Below, piece by piece: positions 52,415 through 62,000 of a DNA stretch of 64,000 bases. The notes under the pieces were generated by a model. It had not been told where the DNA came from. It searched no databases and saw only the letters and a program-made list of their open reading frames with translations. Where the stretch lies: contig NZ_KI669560.1 in NCBI RefSeq assembly GCF_000508085.1, positions 1,322,464 to 1,386,463 of the forward strand, written 5' to 3'. A program made the translations under genes and the position numbers. Positions within the stretch are counted from its first letter, which is position 1, and each line of letters begins with the position of its first letter. The DNA is from Sediminibacterium sp. C3. Its GTDB lineage: Bacteria > Bacteroidota > Bacteroidia > Chitinophagales > Chitinophagaceae.

Positions 52415-52837
52415 ATGAACAAGAACAGAATCACTGTCTTCCGCAAGGAACATTTTAATGCTGCCCACAGGTTGCATAATCCCGCCTGGTCGGCCGAGCG
52501 GAACAAGGCAGTATTCGGTTTGTGTAACAACGAAAACTTTCACGGTCATAATTATGAATTGATTGTGCAGGTGAGTGGAGAGATTGATCCGGAGACTGGC
52601 TACCTGATTGACCTGAAATTATTAAGCGATTTAATTAAAGAAGAGGTGTTAAACCGATTCGATCATAAAAATTTAAACCTGGATACGCAGGAATTTAAAA
52701 ACCTGAATCCTACAGCGGAGAACATTGCAGTGGTTATTTACCAACTGTTAAGAGCGAAGCTGGAAGAGAAATATACCTTAAAAATCAGATTGTATGAAAC
52801 AGAACGAAATTTTGTCGAATATCCGACTGAATGGTGA
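52415..52837 (+). CDS. 6-pyruvoyl-tetrahydropterin synthase family protein (copy 2)
   Basis: A 140-residue paralogue of the preceding protein. Shared features are RKEHFNAAHRLHNPAWSAER, the active-site motif CNNENFHGHNYEL with the same CxxExxHGH pattern, IDLKLLSDLIKEEVLNRFDH, KNLNLDT and the C-terminal RLYETERNFVEYP. The tandem pair probably arose by duplication and may have split between two pterin-using pathways. ATG 52415 gives the same start position as copy 1; the frame extends upstream to a TTG at 52313, with no family similarity. The 3' end overlaps the folE start by 44 bases. Confidence 0.87.
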   Translation: MNKNRITVFRKEHFNAAHRLHNPAWSAERNKAVFGLCNNENFHGHNYELIVQVSGEIDPETGYLIDLKLLSDLIKEEVLNRFDHKNLNLDTQEFKNLNPTAENIAVVIYQLLRAKLEEKYTLKIRLYETERNFVEYPTEW

Positions 52838-53516
52838 TAAAATCGTTTTTAACGATGATGACCTGATTGATGAAATGGGAGACAATCATGTGAGTACTTC
52901 TATAGATACGCCAATGGTGGCGAATGCTTTTGAAAAATCCGATGCCGAGAAAATCGCCATCATTCAGGAGCACTTTAAAGCCATCATGGAAACCCTTGGA
53001 TTGGATTTAACCGATGATAGCCTGAAAGGAACCCCTAAGCGCGTGGCTAAAATGTACGTGCAGGAAATTTTCAGCGGTTTAAATCCTGCCAACAAACCTG
53101 CTGTTGCTTTATTTGATAATAAATACAAGTACAATGAAATGCTGGTTGAAAAGAATATTTCTTTCTACAGCAATTGCGAACACCATTTTGTTCCCATCAT
53201 TGGTAAAGCACACCTGGCTTATATTAGCAATGGTAAAGTAATTGGCTTAAGCAAGTTGAACCGTCTGGTTGAATTTTTTGCCAAGCGTCCGCAAGTGCAG
53301 GAGCGTTTAACCGTACAAATTGCCAAAGAATTACAGAAAGAACTGGGTACAGAAGATGTTGCCATTGTAATTGATGCGAAGCACTTATGTGTTGCGAGCA
53401 GAGGCGTGGAAGACGACACTTCTTCTACCATTACTTCTTTCTACGGTGGTAAGTTTAAAGAAGAAAAACGCAAAGAAGAATTCCTTCGTTATTTAGAATT
53501 GAAGACTGAGTTTTAA
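52794..53516 (+). CDS. folE: GTP cyclohydrolase I
   Basis: FolE opens the GTP ring to make 7,8-dihydroneopterin triphosphate, the substrate of the PTPS proteins encoded just upstream. The 240-residue protein has LKGTPKRVAKMYVQEIFSG, the zinc and catalytic motif FYSNCEHHFVPIIGKAHLAY, GLSKLNRLVEFFAKRPQVQE, and the C-terminal zinc Cys in HLCVASRGV with TSSTITSFYGG. The first 40 residues or so are poorly conserved. ATG 52794 overlaps the PTPS gene by 44 bases; a later ATG at 52875 would avoid this and still keep the core. Operon with the second PTPS gene is likely. Confidence 0.94.
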   Translation: MKQNEILSNIRLNGDKIVFNDDDLIDEMGDNHVSTSIDTPMVANAFEKSDAEKIAIIQEHFKAIMETLGLDLTDDSLKGTPKRVAKMYVQEIFSGLNPANKPAVALFDNKYKYNEMLVEKNISFYSNCEHHFVPIIGKAHLAYISNGKVIGLSKLNRLVEFFAKRPQVQERLTVQIAKELQKELGTEDVAIVIDAKHLCVASRGVEDDTSSTITSFYGGKFKEEKRKEEFLRYLELKTEF

Positions 53517-53549
53517 AAAATCGTTTACTTTGCCATAAATTTTTAATTC

Positions 53550-54446
53550 ATGGCAAAGCACGCTTTTGTTTTCCCTGGTCAGGGAGCTCAGTTTTCCGGA
53601 ATGGGAAAGAACCTGTATGATGCACATAGTTCTGTGAAAGATTTATTTGAACAGGCTAATGAAATCCTTGGTTTCCGCATCAGTGATATTATGTTCACAG
53701 GTTCCGACGAAGCGTTGAAGCAAACCAATATTACCCAACCTGCTATTTTTATTCACTCTGTTGCCGCTTTCAAAACCATTGAGGGAGCTAAGCCCGATAT
53801 GGTGGCCGGTCACTCTTTAGGTGAATTCTCTGCATTGGTTGCCAATGGCGTTTTGTCTTTTGATAAGGCTTTGCAACTGGTTAGCATTCGTGCACAGGCC
53901 ATGCAGAAAGCCTGTGAAGCCAATCCTTCTACCATGGCGGCTGTGCTGAATTTGCCCGACGAAAAAGTAGAAGAAATTTGTGCGGCTGTACAAGCGGAAA
54001 CCGGTGAAGTAGTGGTTGCTGCCAATTACAATTGTCCGGGTCAGCTGGTGATCAGCGGATCAGTTGTTGCTATTGATCTGGCCTGTATCCGAATGAAAGA
54101 AGCCGGTGCCAAGAGAGCATTGGTATTGCCAGTTGGAGGGGCTTTTCATTCTCCTTTAATGGAACCTGCAAAAGCAGAATTGGCTGCTGCCATTGAATCT
54201 GCCGTATTCAATGCCCCTTCTTGCCCTGTTTATCAGAACACGGTTGCCAAAGCGGTTAGCGATCCATTGGAAATTAAAAACAATCTGATTAATCAGTTAA
54301 CCGGTGCGGTTAAATGGACACAGGGAGTTCAGGCAATGGTTGCAGATGGTGCTTCCCGTTTTACGGAGTGTGGTCCTGGTAAAGTATTGCAAGGTCTGGT
54401 AGGTAAGATTGCCGGTGCCGCCGTTACTACAGATGGGGTTAGTTAA
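53550..54446 (+). CDS. fabD: malonyl-CoA:ACP transacylase
   Basis: FabD loads malonyl groups onto acyl carrier protein for fatty acid synthesis. The 298-residue protein begins HAFVFPGQGAQFSGMGKNLY, has the nucleophile elbow VAGHSLGEFSALVANG with catalytic Ser, QLVSIRAQAMQKACE with the substrate-binding Arg, the catalytic His in GGAFHSPLMEPAK, and FTECGPGKVLQGLV near the end. Length is normal. It follows folE by 33 bases but is probably independent. It is convergent with the GH5 lipoprotein gene, whose stop is 17 bases away. Confidence 0.96.
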   Translation: MAKHAFVFPGQGAQFSGMGKNLYDAHSSVKDLFEQANEILGFRISDIMFTGSDEALKQTNITQPAIFIHSVAAFKTIEGAKPDMVAGHSLGEFSALVANGVLSFDKALQLVSIRAQAMQKACEANPSTMAAVLNLPDEKVEEICAAVQAETGEVVVAANYNCPGQLVISGSVVAIDLACIRMKEAGAKRALVLPVGGAFHSPLMEPAKAELAAAIESAVFNAPSCPVYQNTVAKAVSDPLEIKNNLINQLTGAVKWTQGVQAMVADGASRFTECGPGKVLQGLVGKIAGAAVTTDGVS

Positions 54447-54463
54447 TGAAAGACTTTTGTTCC

Positions 54464-55630
54464 CTACTTAATTTTTAATGCATTGAGTACGCCGTTGTCC
54501 CATACAGGAGGAACGGCCCTGGTTCCGGTTGTATAGGAGGCAAGACCAAAAGTGTCATCGTAATCCCATACAGCCCATCCAATACCAAATTTATTGAGGT
54601 AGGTGCTTACGTCTGATAAATAGTTGATAATGCTTTCGGGCGGGGCTACTTTTTTATGCACTCCGAACTCGTTGCAGATTACGTCTACTTTTTTCTGAAC
54701 ACTCCAGTTATATACCAGTTGCATTACTTTGTTGATGGAATCGGCCGCATACTGTTGTCTGCCATACCATTCAATTTGTGATCGGGCTGAAGGATTGCTG
54801 GCATTGGCTGCCAGTGTGCTCACATTACTGGGTGTTGCAGGATAGGGTAGAAAGCGTAACAGGGAATAAGGTCCGCTGATCCAATCGGCTCCCTGATGCG
54901 TAAATGTAAAAGGATCGTAAAAATGAAAATTGTAAATGATTTTTTTCTGATTGATGATGGGCAGTTGCAATAACTCGCTCCAACTTCCATAATCCTCTGC
55001 TGTTACAATGATATAATGGTTGGGAGCAGCTTCTCTGATGGAAGTAACAATCTGTTCCTGAAAAGGTGCCCACCAGTTTTTATCAATTCCTGATACCAGT
55101 CTTTCAGCGCCAATATTGGGTTCGTTCCAGATTTCAAAAAACAGTTTGCTGGTATCGTATCCTTTAAAATGATTCGCCAGGTTTTTCCAGAACTGTCTAA
55201 AAGATTGTCTGGCCAAAGGATCAATGGCAAGTCTTGCTTCAAAATTATCACCAAAGGGATGCATTTCAATGGTGACTGCCAGCCCTGCTGCCTGAATATT
55301 TTTTACGGCATTTTCAACATGTACCAGATTGGCGGTTTGTATGTCTTCTATTTTTGAAGTTCCGCATAATACAGAAGGTCCAATCGGAAGACGCACATAC
55401 GTGAATCCGGCGTCTTTAATTTGTTTGAAATTTGCATTGCCAAAGCGGTTGCTGAACTGAGAAGGATCTGAATAATCATTGAACCAGTTAGACAAATTGA
55501 TACCTCGGGCCAGGTTGTCTACTGCTGTTCCCTTAGGTCCGATAACAGGATCAGGACTGGACCCCGTTTTGGTACAGGCCGTGAGCCAGATGGCGCTCAT
55601 TAATAAAATGGTTGCAAAAAATTTATTCAT
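54464..55630 (-). CDS. GH5-family glycoside hydrolase lipoprotein
   Basis: A 388-residue cellulase-like protein. A lipoprotein signal peptide (FFATILLMSAIWLTAC, lipobox LTAC) predicts membrane anchoring, followed by a short Ser/Pro linker. GH5 landmarks: ARGINLSNWFNDY, DAGFTYVRLPIGPS, VTIEMHPFGD, acid/base Glu at about residue 170 in FFEIWNEPNIG, YNFHFYDPFTFTHQGADW and nucleophile Glu at about residue 321 in VICNEFGVHKK. It is a paralogue of the GH5 at 22548-23627 and probably acts on a similar beta-glucan at the cell surface. ATG 55628-55630 is chosen for the signal peptide. It lies 5 bases after the GNAT gene. Confidence 0.88.
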   Translation of the reverse strand: MNKFFATILLMSAIWLTACTKTGSSPDPVIGPKGTAVDNLARGINLSNWFNDYSDPSQFSNRFGNANFKQIKDAGFTYVRLPIGPSVLCGTSKIEDIQTANLVHVENAVKNIQAAGLAVTIEMHPFGDNFEARLAIDPLARQSFRQFWKNLANHFKGYDTSKLFFEIWNEPNIGAERLVSGIDKNWWAPFQEQIVTSIREAAPNHYIIVTAEDYGSWSELLQLPIINQKKIIYNFHFYDPFTFTHQGADWISGPYSLLRFLPYPATPSNVSTLAANASNPSARSQIEWYGRQQYAADSINKVMQLVYNWSVQKKVDVICNEFGVHKKVAPPESIINYLSDVSTYLNKFGIGWAVWDYDDTFGLASYTTGTRAVPPVWDNGVLNALKIK

Positions 55631-55635
55631 TCTCT

Positions 55636-56097
55636 TTAGTTGATGCTGCAATTGATCCATTCCGGATCAAAATGGGCATTGTATTTTTTATAAAAATTAA
55701 TGGCGGGTTCGTTCCATTCCAGCACTTGCCAAACCATACCTTTGAACCCTTTTTCTTTACACTCTTCTATTAAACGATCAAAGAGAAGCTTACCAATATG
55801 TTGGCCCCTCATTTTTTCAGTTACCAGAATATCTTCCAGATACATTCTTTGACCTTTCCAGGTACTGTAACGTATATAGTAGAGTGCAAAACCATGAATT
55901 TCGTTGCTTCCGTCTGCCTGGGTTTCTTCTGCTACAAATGCCCACCATACCGGCTTTTCACCAAATCCACTCTCTATAAAATGATCCAGCGTTACCGTTA
56001 CTTCATCCGGTGCTTTTTCATAAACAGCCAGTTCCTTAATTAATTCTAGAATGCGCGCGCAGTCTCTGGCTTCGGCTCTTCTGATTTGAATATTCAT
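55636..56097 (-). CDS. GNAT-family N-acetyltransferase
   Basis: A 153-residue acetyltransferase related to spermidine/diamine N-acetyltransferases. It starts IQIRRAEARDCARILELIKE, includes HGFALYYIRYSTWKGQRMYLEDILV (strand 4 region), the acetyl-CoA loop RGQHIGKLLFDRLI, and WQVLEWNEPAINFYKKYNA near the end, the typical SSAT-like signature. Substrate unknown; polyamines or small amines are plausible. The start overlaps the stop of the upstream PLP enzyme by 4 bases (ATGA), so the two are co-translated. Part of the fabH to GH5 minus-strand unit. Confidence 0.88.
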   Translation of the reverse strand: MNIQIRRAEARDCARILELIKELAVYEKAPDEVTVTLDHFIESGFGEKPVWWAFVAEETQADGSNEIHGFALYYIRYSTWKGQRMYLEDILVTEKMRGQHIGKLLFDRLIEECKEKGFKGMVWQVLEWNEPAINFYKKYNAHFDPEWINCSIN

Positions 56098-57317
56098 AGT
56101 TGGTTCAGTGCTTGATCAAAATCTGCAATAATGTCTTCGATATTTTCAATGCCAACACTCAGCCGAATTAAACCATCGGTGATATCGAATTGTAATCTTT
56201 CTTCTTTGGTTAAACCCATATGACTCATGCTGGCCGGGTGCGACAAAAGCGTATCTGGTGTTCCAAACGAAATAGCTTTCACGGCCATCTGTAACGCATC
56301 GATGAATTTTTTTCCTGCTTCCAATCCACCCTTTAATTCAAAACTCATTAATGCACCTGCCTGTTTCATTTGTTTACGAGCTATGGCATAATCAGGATGA
56401 GTAGGTAATCCGCAAAAATTTACCTTGGCTACAGCAGGATGTTGTGCAAGATAATTGGCTACCTGCACTGCATTGCTACAGTGTCGCTCCATCCTTAACT
56501 CCAATGTCTTTAATCCATTCGTTAGTAAAAAGGCATCAAATGCATTGCTGTTACCCCCTAATAATACATGCCATTTCCAGATGGGGCCATTCATCAATGT
56601 CAGGTCTTTGCCTATTAAAATGCCACCAATGGCTGTACCATGTCCATTCAAAAATTTCGTAGTGCTGTGCATGACAAAATCGGCCCCCCATTTAAAGGGT
56701 TGCTGCAAGTAAGGAGTAGCTGCGGTATTGTCCACAGATACTTTGATTCCCTTTGATTTTGCCAGCTCACATACTTTCTGAATATCAATGCAACGTAGTG
56801 TTGGATTGGAGGGAGTTTCAATATGTATCAGCTGAATGTTCGGATGATTTTGTAATGCAGCAGCTATGGCTTCTTCATCATTCAGATTTACGAGTATGGT
56901 TTCCACGCCTGTGTCTGCCAGTACTTTGTGCAATAATTCATGTGTGCCACCGTACAACGCATGATGCGATAAAACCGCATCTCCTTTTTTTAACAGACCT
57001 AAAAATAAAGTAGTTAAAGCTGCCTGACCGCTAGAATGCAACAATGCTTTTACGGGCAAGGGTTCTCCGGCTTCGTTCTTTGTTCCAAAACTTTCCAAAG
57101 CGGCAATGGTTTCTTCTGCTACCGTAAAACTTGGGTTGCCCCAACGGCTATAGATCTTTGTTTTATCGCTTCCTGCAAATCTTTCACTTCCTTCAGTGGC
57201 TGTTTCAAAAGTAAAAGTAGAGCTGGCATGAATAGGCGTTAAATGGGCATGATTGCCATTGTTATGGCCCGATGCATGGATAGCAGTAGTACCAACTCCT
57301 TTGTATTTTTTGTTCAT
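56094..57317 (-). CDS. Cys/Met metabolism PLP enzyme (methionine gamma-lyase-like)
   Basis: A 407-residue PLP enzyme of the cystathionine gamma-synthase/lyase group. Markers: YSRWGNPSFTVAEETIAALE, SSGQAALTTLFLGLLKKGD, IHIETPSNPTLRCIDI, VDNTAATPYLQQPFKWGADF, the PLP Lys in HSTTKFLNGHGTAIGG, and ISFGTPDTLLSHPASMSH. The family includes methionine gamma-lyase, cystathionine synthases and O-acetylhomoserine sulfhydrylase, and I cannot separate these by eye. ATG 57315-57317 is chosen because the family begins shortly after; upstream in-frame ATGs run toward fabH. Confidence 0.88.
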   Translation of the reverse strand: MNKKYKGVGTTAIHASGHNNGNHAHLTPIHASSTFTFETATEGSERFAGSDKTKIYSRWGNPSFTVAEETIAALESFGTKNEAGEPLPVKALLHSSGQAALTTLFLGLLKKGDAVLSHHALYGGTHELLHKVLADTGVETILVNLNDEEAIAAALQNHPNIQLIHIETPSNPTLRCIDIQKVCELAKSKGIKVSVDNTAATPYLQQPFKWGADFVMHSTTKFLNGHGTAIGGILIGKDLTLMNGPIWKWHVLLGGNSNAFDAFLLTNGLKTLELRMERHCSNAVQVANYLAQHPAVAKVNFCGLPTHPDYAIARKQMKQAGALMSFELKGGLEAGKKFIDALQMAVKAISFGTPDTLLSHPASMSHMGLTKEERLQFDITDGLIRLSVGIENIEDIIADFDQALNQL

Positions 57318-57352
57318 TTGTAAAAAATGTTTTTTAGTAAAAATCATTGGAA

Positions 57353-58351
57353 TTATTGGGAGTCGTAGGCCCATTTAATCCAGGTGGCTCCCCAGGTAAA
57401 TCCTCCTCCAAATGCAGCCAAAACGATGTTGTCTCCTTTCTTCAATTGCTTTTCCCAATCCCATAAACATAGTGGAAGTGTTGCTGCAGTTGTGTTGCCG
57501 TATTTCTGAATATTGATCATCACTTTTTCTTTGGGAAGCCCCATTCTGTTGGCAGTTGCATCAATGATTCTAAGGTTGGCCTGGTGTGGTACCAGCCAGG
57601 CAATATCATCAGCGGTTAAATTATTTCTTTCCAGCAATTCTGCACTTACATCTGCCATTCCTTTCACGGCAAATTTAAAAACAGCCTGTCCTTCCTGATA
57701 CGCATAGTGTTCTTTGGCCATAACCGTTTCAACAGATGCCGGCTTTAAGGATCCACCTGCTTTCATGTGAAGGTATTGTCTGCCACTGCCATCGCTTCTT
57801 AAAATACTATCTTTTACGCCAAGGTCTTCCGTAGTGGGTTGCAGCAAAATAGCACCAGCTCCATCTCCAAAAATGATACAGGTGGCTCGGTCTGTATAGT
57901 CTATGATGGCACTCATTTTATCTACACCAACTACTATTACATTTTTGTATCGTCCACTTTCAATGAACATGGTTCCAGTGGTTACCGCATATAAGAAACC
58001 ACTGCAGGCTGCGCTCATGTCAAAGCCCCAGGCATTGGTTGCGCCTATTTTATCGGCAATGATATTGGCGGTTGCCGGAAAAACCATGTCGGGTGTTACG
58101 GTTGCACAGATAATACAATCAATATCGGTGGGGGCCATATTTTTCTTACGCAACACTTCTTCAATAGCTTTCACTGCCATATCGCTACTGGCTTTTCCCG
58201 GTTCTTTCAATATTCTTCTTTCTTCAATGCCGGTTCTGGTTCTGATCCATTCGTCGTTGGTGTCTACCATTTTTTCCAGATCGAAATTGGTCAGTTTTGT
58301 TTCGGGAACATAGCCGCCTACCGCGGTAATTGCTGCACTTAATTTATTCAT
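57353..58351 (-). CDS. fabH: 3-oxoacyl-[acyl-carrier-protein] synthase III
   Basis: FabH starts fatty acid synthesis by condensing an acyl-CoA with malonyl-ACP. The 332-residue protein shows [20 protein letters not shown], the [11 protein letters not shown] motif, the catalytic Cys in [24 protein letters not shown], the catalytic His in [13 protein letters not shown] and the Asn in [18 protein letters not shown]. All three catalytic residues are in place. It heads a minus-strand unit (fabH, PLP enzyme, GNAT, GH5) and diverges from ruvA, with 72 bases between the starts. Confidence 0.95.
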   Translation of the reverse strand: MNKLSAAITAVGGYVPETKLTNFDLEKMVDTNDEWIRTRTGIEERRILKEPGKASSDMAVKAIEEVLRKKNMAPTDIDCIICATVTPDMVFPATANIIADKIGATNAWGFDMSAACSGFLYAVTTGTMFIESGRYKNVIVVGVDKMSAIIDYTDRATCIIFGDGAGAILLQPTTEDLGVKDSILRSDGSGRQYLHMKAGGSLKPASVETVMAKEHYAYQEGQAVFKFAVKGMADVSAELLERNNLTADDIAWLVPHQANLRIIDATANRMGLPKEKVMINIQKYGNTTAATLPLCLWDWEKQLKKGDNIVLAAFGGGFTWGATWIKWAYDSQ

Positions 58352-58423
58352 GTACTATGAGGGTTATATAAAAGGTTGAAGGTACAGCTAATTGCTTTCT
58401 TTTTGTTATTTTCGTCTTCATTT

Positions 58424-59008
58424 ATGATAGCATTTGTAAGAGGTCATTTTGCCGTTAAAACACCCGCTCGTGTGGTGGTAGACGTGAATGGAGTTGGGTA
58501 CGATCTTCAGATTAGCCTGAATACTTTTTCTGCTATCAGTAATCAGGAGAGCGGTCAGCTCTTTACCTACCTGCATATTACCGAGAATGCACATACCCTT
58601 TTTGGCTTTGCCGACCTGTTAGAAAAAGACCTGTTTTTGCAGTTGATCAGTGTTTCAGGTGTTGGTGCTTCTACTGCCCGAATGATGTTATCTGGCATGA
58701 AACCCGAAGAAATTACCCGCGCCATTGTGCAGGGCAATACCAAACAGCTGGAAGGCATCAAGGGTATTGGCAAGAAATCGGCCGAAAGACTGATTGTTGA
58801 ATTAAGAGATAAGCTGGCCAAACAGCACAATGAAAATATTTTACCCGGATTTGTTACCCCCCAAATGGACGCGGATGCCATAAATGCCTTAATTTCATTA
58901 GGAATTGGACGTGTAATGGCCGAACAAGCCGTTAAAAAGACCATGCAAAACACCCCCGAAAACAGTTCATTAGAAGAAATTATTAAACAAGCACTCAAAA
59001 ACCTCTAG
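58424..59008 (+). CDS. ruvA: Holliday junction branch-migration protein RuvA
   Basis: RuvA binds Holliday junctions and loads RuvB. The 194-residue protein begins MIAFVRGHFAVKTPARVVVD, the expected RuvA start, followed by VNGVGYDLQISL, the OB-fold region, the helix-hairpin-helix motifs LISVSGVGASTARMML and LEGIKGIGKKSAERLIVELRD, and the C-terminal RuvB-binding domain DAINALISLGIGRVMAEQAV. ATG 58424 is preferred to an in-frame TTG at 58376, which would add a hydrophobic tail. sprA follows after 39 bases, a gene order common in Bacteroidota. Confidence 0.95.
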   Translation: MIAFVRGHFAVKTPARVVVDVNGVGYDLQISLNTFSAISNQESGQLFTYLHITENAHTLFGFADLLEKDLFLQLISVSGVGASTARMMLSGMKPEEITRAIVQGNTKQLEGIKGIGKKSAERLIVELRDKLAKQHNENILPGFVTPQMDADAINALISLGIGRVMAEQAVKKTMQNTPENSSLEEIIKQALKNL

Positions 59009-59047
59009 CCATCGAATTGAGCTTTACCTAACCAAGCGGGACTGTTG

Positions 59048-62000
59048 TTGAATTATTGCGGAAGACTTCTGACTGTATTACTGACCATTTTGTGGTACCT
59101 GCCCTCTTATGCCCAATCGAAAGATACTTTGCGGTTTCCAATTTCAGATCGTCGGGGTGATATGTTCAGCAACCCAAGCAAAAATCCTTTTGATATTCGT
59201 GATACCGGATTAATTAAAAGGAAAACAGAATACGATCCCAAAACAAAATCCTTTTATGTTTCTGAAAAAATCGGAAACAGTTGGTACCGAAAGCCGACGG
59301 TACTGGGAATGGATGAGTTGATGAAACTGGAAAGCAGGAAATCGGAGAGTGATTATTTTAAGAAAAGAGCGGATGCTTTGTTTCTTTTAAATCAAAAATC
59401 CAAAAGACCTGCGTTTCAGACTTATCCCAAATTATTCGACCGCATATTTGGACTGACCGGACAAAATTTAAAAGTAGACATCCGGCCTGCAGGAGAAGTG
59501 AATGTGATGGCAGGCTACCAGGGGCAGAATATCAAAAACCCCACTTTACCTGAAAGAGCCAGAAAGAATGGTGGTTTTGATTTTGACATGAATGCCAATC
59601 TGAACCTGAATGCGAATATTGGTGACAAGCTTCGGTTTCCTATCAACTATAATACTTTAACGAATCTGGGTTTCGACAATCAGTTGAAACTAGATTATAA
59701 GGGGATGGACGATGAAATCATCAAGAGCATTGAAGCGGGTAATATTTCTTTTCAATCAAAGGGTACATTAATTCCGAGTACGCAGAATTTATTCGGGGTA
59801 AAAGCGCAATTGCAATTTGGTAAATTATTTGTGACCGGTGCTTTGGCCAATCAACGCTCTGCCCGTCAGAGTCTGAACTTGCAGGGTGGCGCAGCATTGC
59901 AGTCTTTCCAGAAAAAACTGGATGACTACGAAGAGAACCGTCACTTTTTATTAGGTAAATATTTCCGCGACAATTTCAATAAGACCATGCGCAATTTACC
60001 TTTGGTGAATTCACAGGTGCAGATTCAGCGGATGGAAGTTTGGGTTACCAATAGAACCGGTGCAACTACCGATGCGCGTGACATTGTGGGTTTGATGGAT
60101 CTGGCAGAACCTCGTCCCTTTAATCCCTCTGTTCAATCACTTACCAATACTGATTTACCAGCGAATGGAGCCAACAATTTATACGCATCTTTAGCTGGGG
60201 ATCCCAATGCCAGAAACCCTGCTTTCATCAATAGCTTGTTGTTGAGTAAAGGCCTCCGCCCGGTAGATGATTTTGAAAAAACATTTGCCAGAAAATTATC
60301 ACCGAATGAATATTATTTTAATCCGCAGGCGGGATTTATTTCGGTAAATACACAGTTGCAGGCCGATGAAGTATTGGCCGTTGCCTATCAATACACGTAT
60401 AACGGAAGGGTATTTCAGGTAGGTGAATTTTCACAGGATATTTCGCTGGATTCTAACAGAGGAGTGCAGAAAGTATTGTTCCTGAAATTATTGAAAGCTA
60501 CTTCGCAAAGAACCAATTTACCTATCTGGCAATGGATGATGAAGAATGTGTATTCACTTGATTTGTTTGGTGGTATTGAAAGGACAGATTTTAAACTGAA
60601 CGTTTTATACGAAGAACCCAGTGGTGGTTTAAAAAGATTTTTACCAGAAACATCCCCTGCTGTTGAAGGACAACCTTTGCTTCGCATTTTAAATTTAGAC
60701 CGACTCAATAACCGAAACGACCCGCAACCCGATGGGGTATTTGACTATATAGAAGGCTTTACCATTTTGCCACAAATGGGCAGAGTGGTATTTCCTGTGC
60801 TGGAACCTTTTGGTAGAGACCTGGATACCCTTGCATTCAGTGGACTGCCTGCTGCCACCAAGGAAAAATACATTTATTATCAATTGTACGATTCCATTAA
60901 AGCCATTGCTCAAACATTTGCCAATGTGAATCGATTTGTGATGCAGGGACAGGTAAAAGGAGCTGGTGGTAGTTCAGAAATTTATCTGAACACGTTTAAT
61001 ATTCCGCCCGGCTCTGTTTCTGTAACTGCAGGAGGACAGGTGCTAAGAGAAGGCGCAGATTTTATTGTTGACTATAATCTGGGTACGGTGAAAATATTGA
61101 ACCAGGGTATCCTGAGTGCCAATATTCCCGTGAAAGTAAACTTTGAAAACAATATTGGCTTTGGTATGCAGCAACGCGGCTTTGCCGGGTTAAGGGTAGA
61201 TTATCTGGCGAGCAAGAAATTATCTGTGGGAGCTTCCATGGTGAAACTGGGTGAACGTCCCTTCTTTACTAAAATGGGATATGGAGATGATCCTATTCGC
61301 AATACCATGTATGGAATTGATTTTAGTTATCGTTCCGAATTACCGGGATTAACACGCTTACTCGATAAACTTCCTTTCTATACCACTCAGGCAAAATCTT
61401 CCATTAATGCATACGGGGAAGCCGCCATGTTACAACCCGGACATCCGCCTCAAATTGGAAGAGGAGATCAGGGATTAATCTTCATTGATGATTTTGAAGG
61501 CACCCGTGCATCAATTGATTTGCGTTTTCCTTTTGTATCCTGGGCATTGGCTTCTACTCCACAGGGCAATCCGAAATTCCCGGAGTCTACTTTAACGGAT
61601 TCCATCAATTACAATTTCAACAGAGCCAAACTGGCCTGGTATAATATTGAACCGAATTTACAAGACAAGAACAGTCCGAATAATCCGCTGCGCAGAAACC
61701 TTACTGAGTTAAGTGATCCGCGGGTACGTCAGGTATTTACCAATGAATTATTCCCACAAAGAACAACCAATATCACCGATGTACAGGCCGCTACTTTTGA
61801 CCTGGCATTTTACCCAACGGAAAAAGGTCCTTATAATTTTGAAACCCGTCCCGGACAAATCAATGCCACTGGACGATTGAGCAATCCTGCTTCTCGCTGG
61901 GGTGGTATTATGCGGGCCATTGATCAAACCGATTTCGAAACCAATAATATTGAGTTTGTTGAATTCTGGATGCAGAATCCGTTTATACTAAATCCTACGA

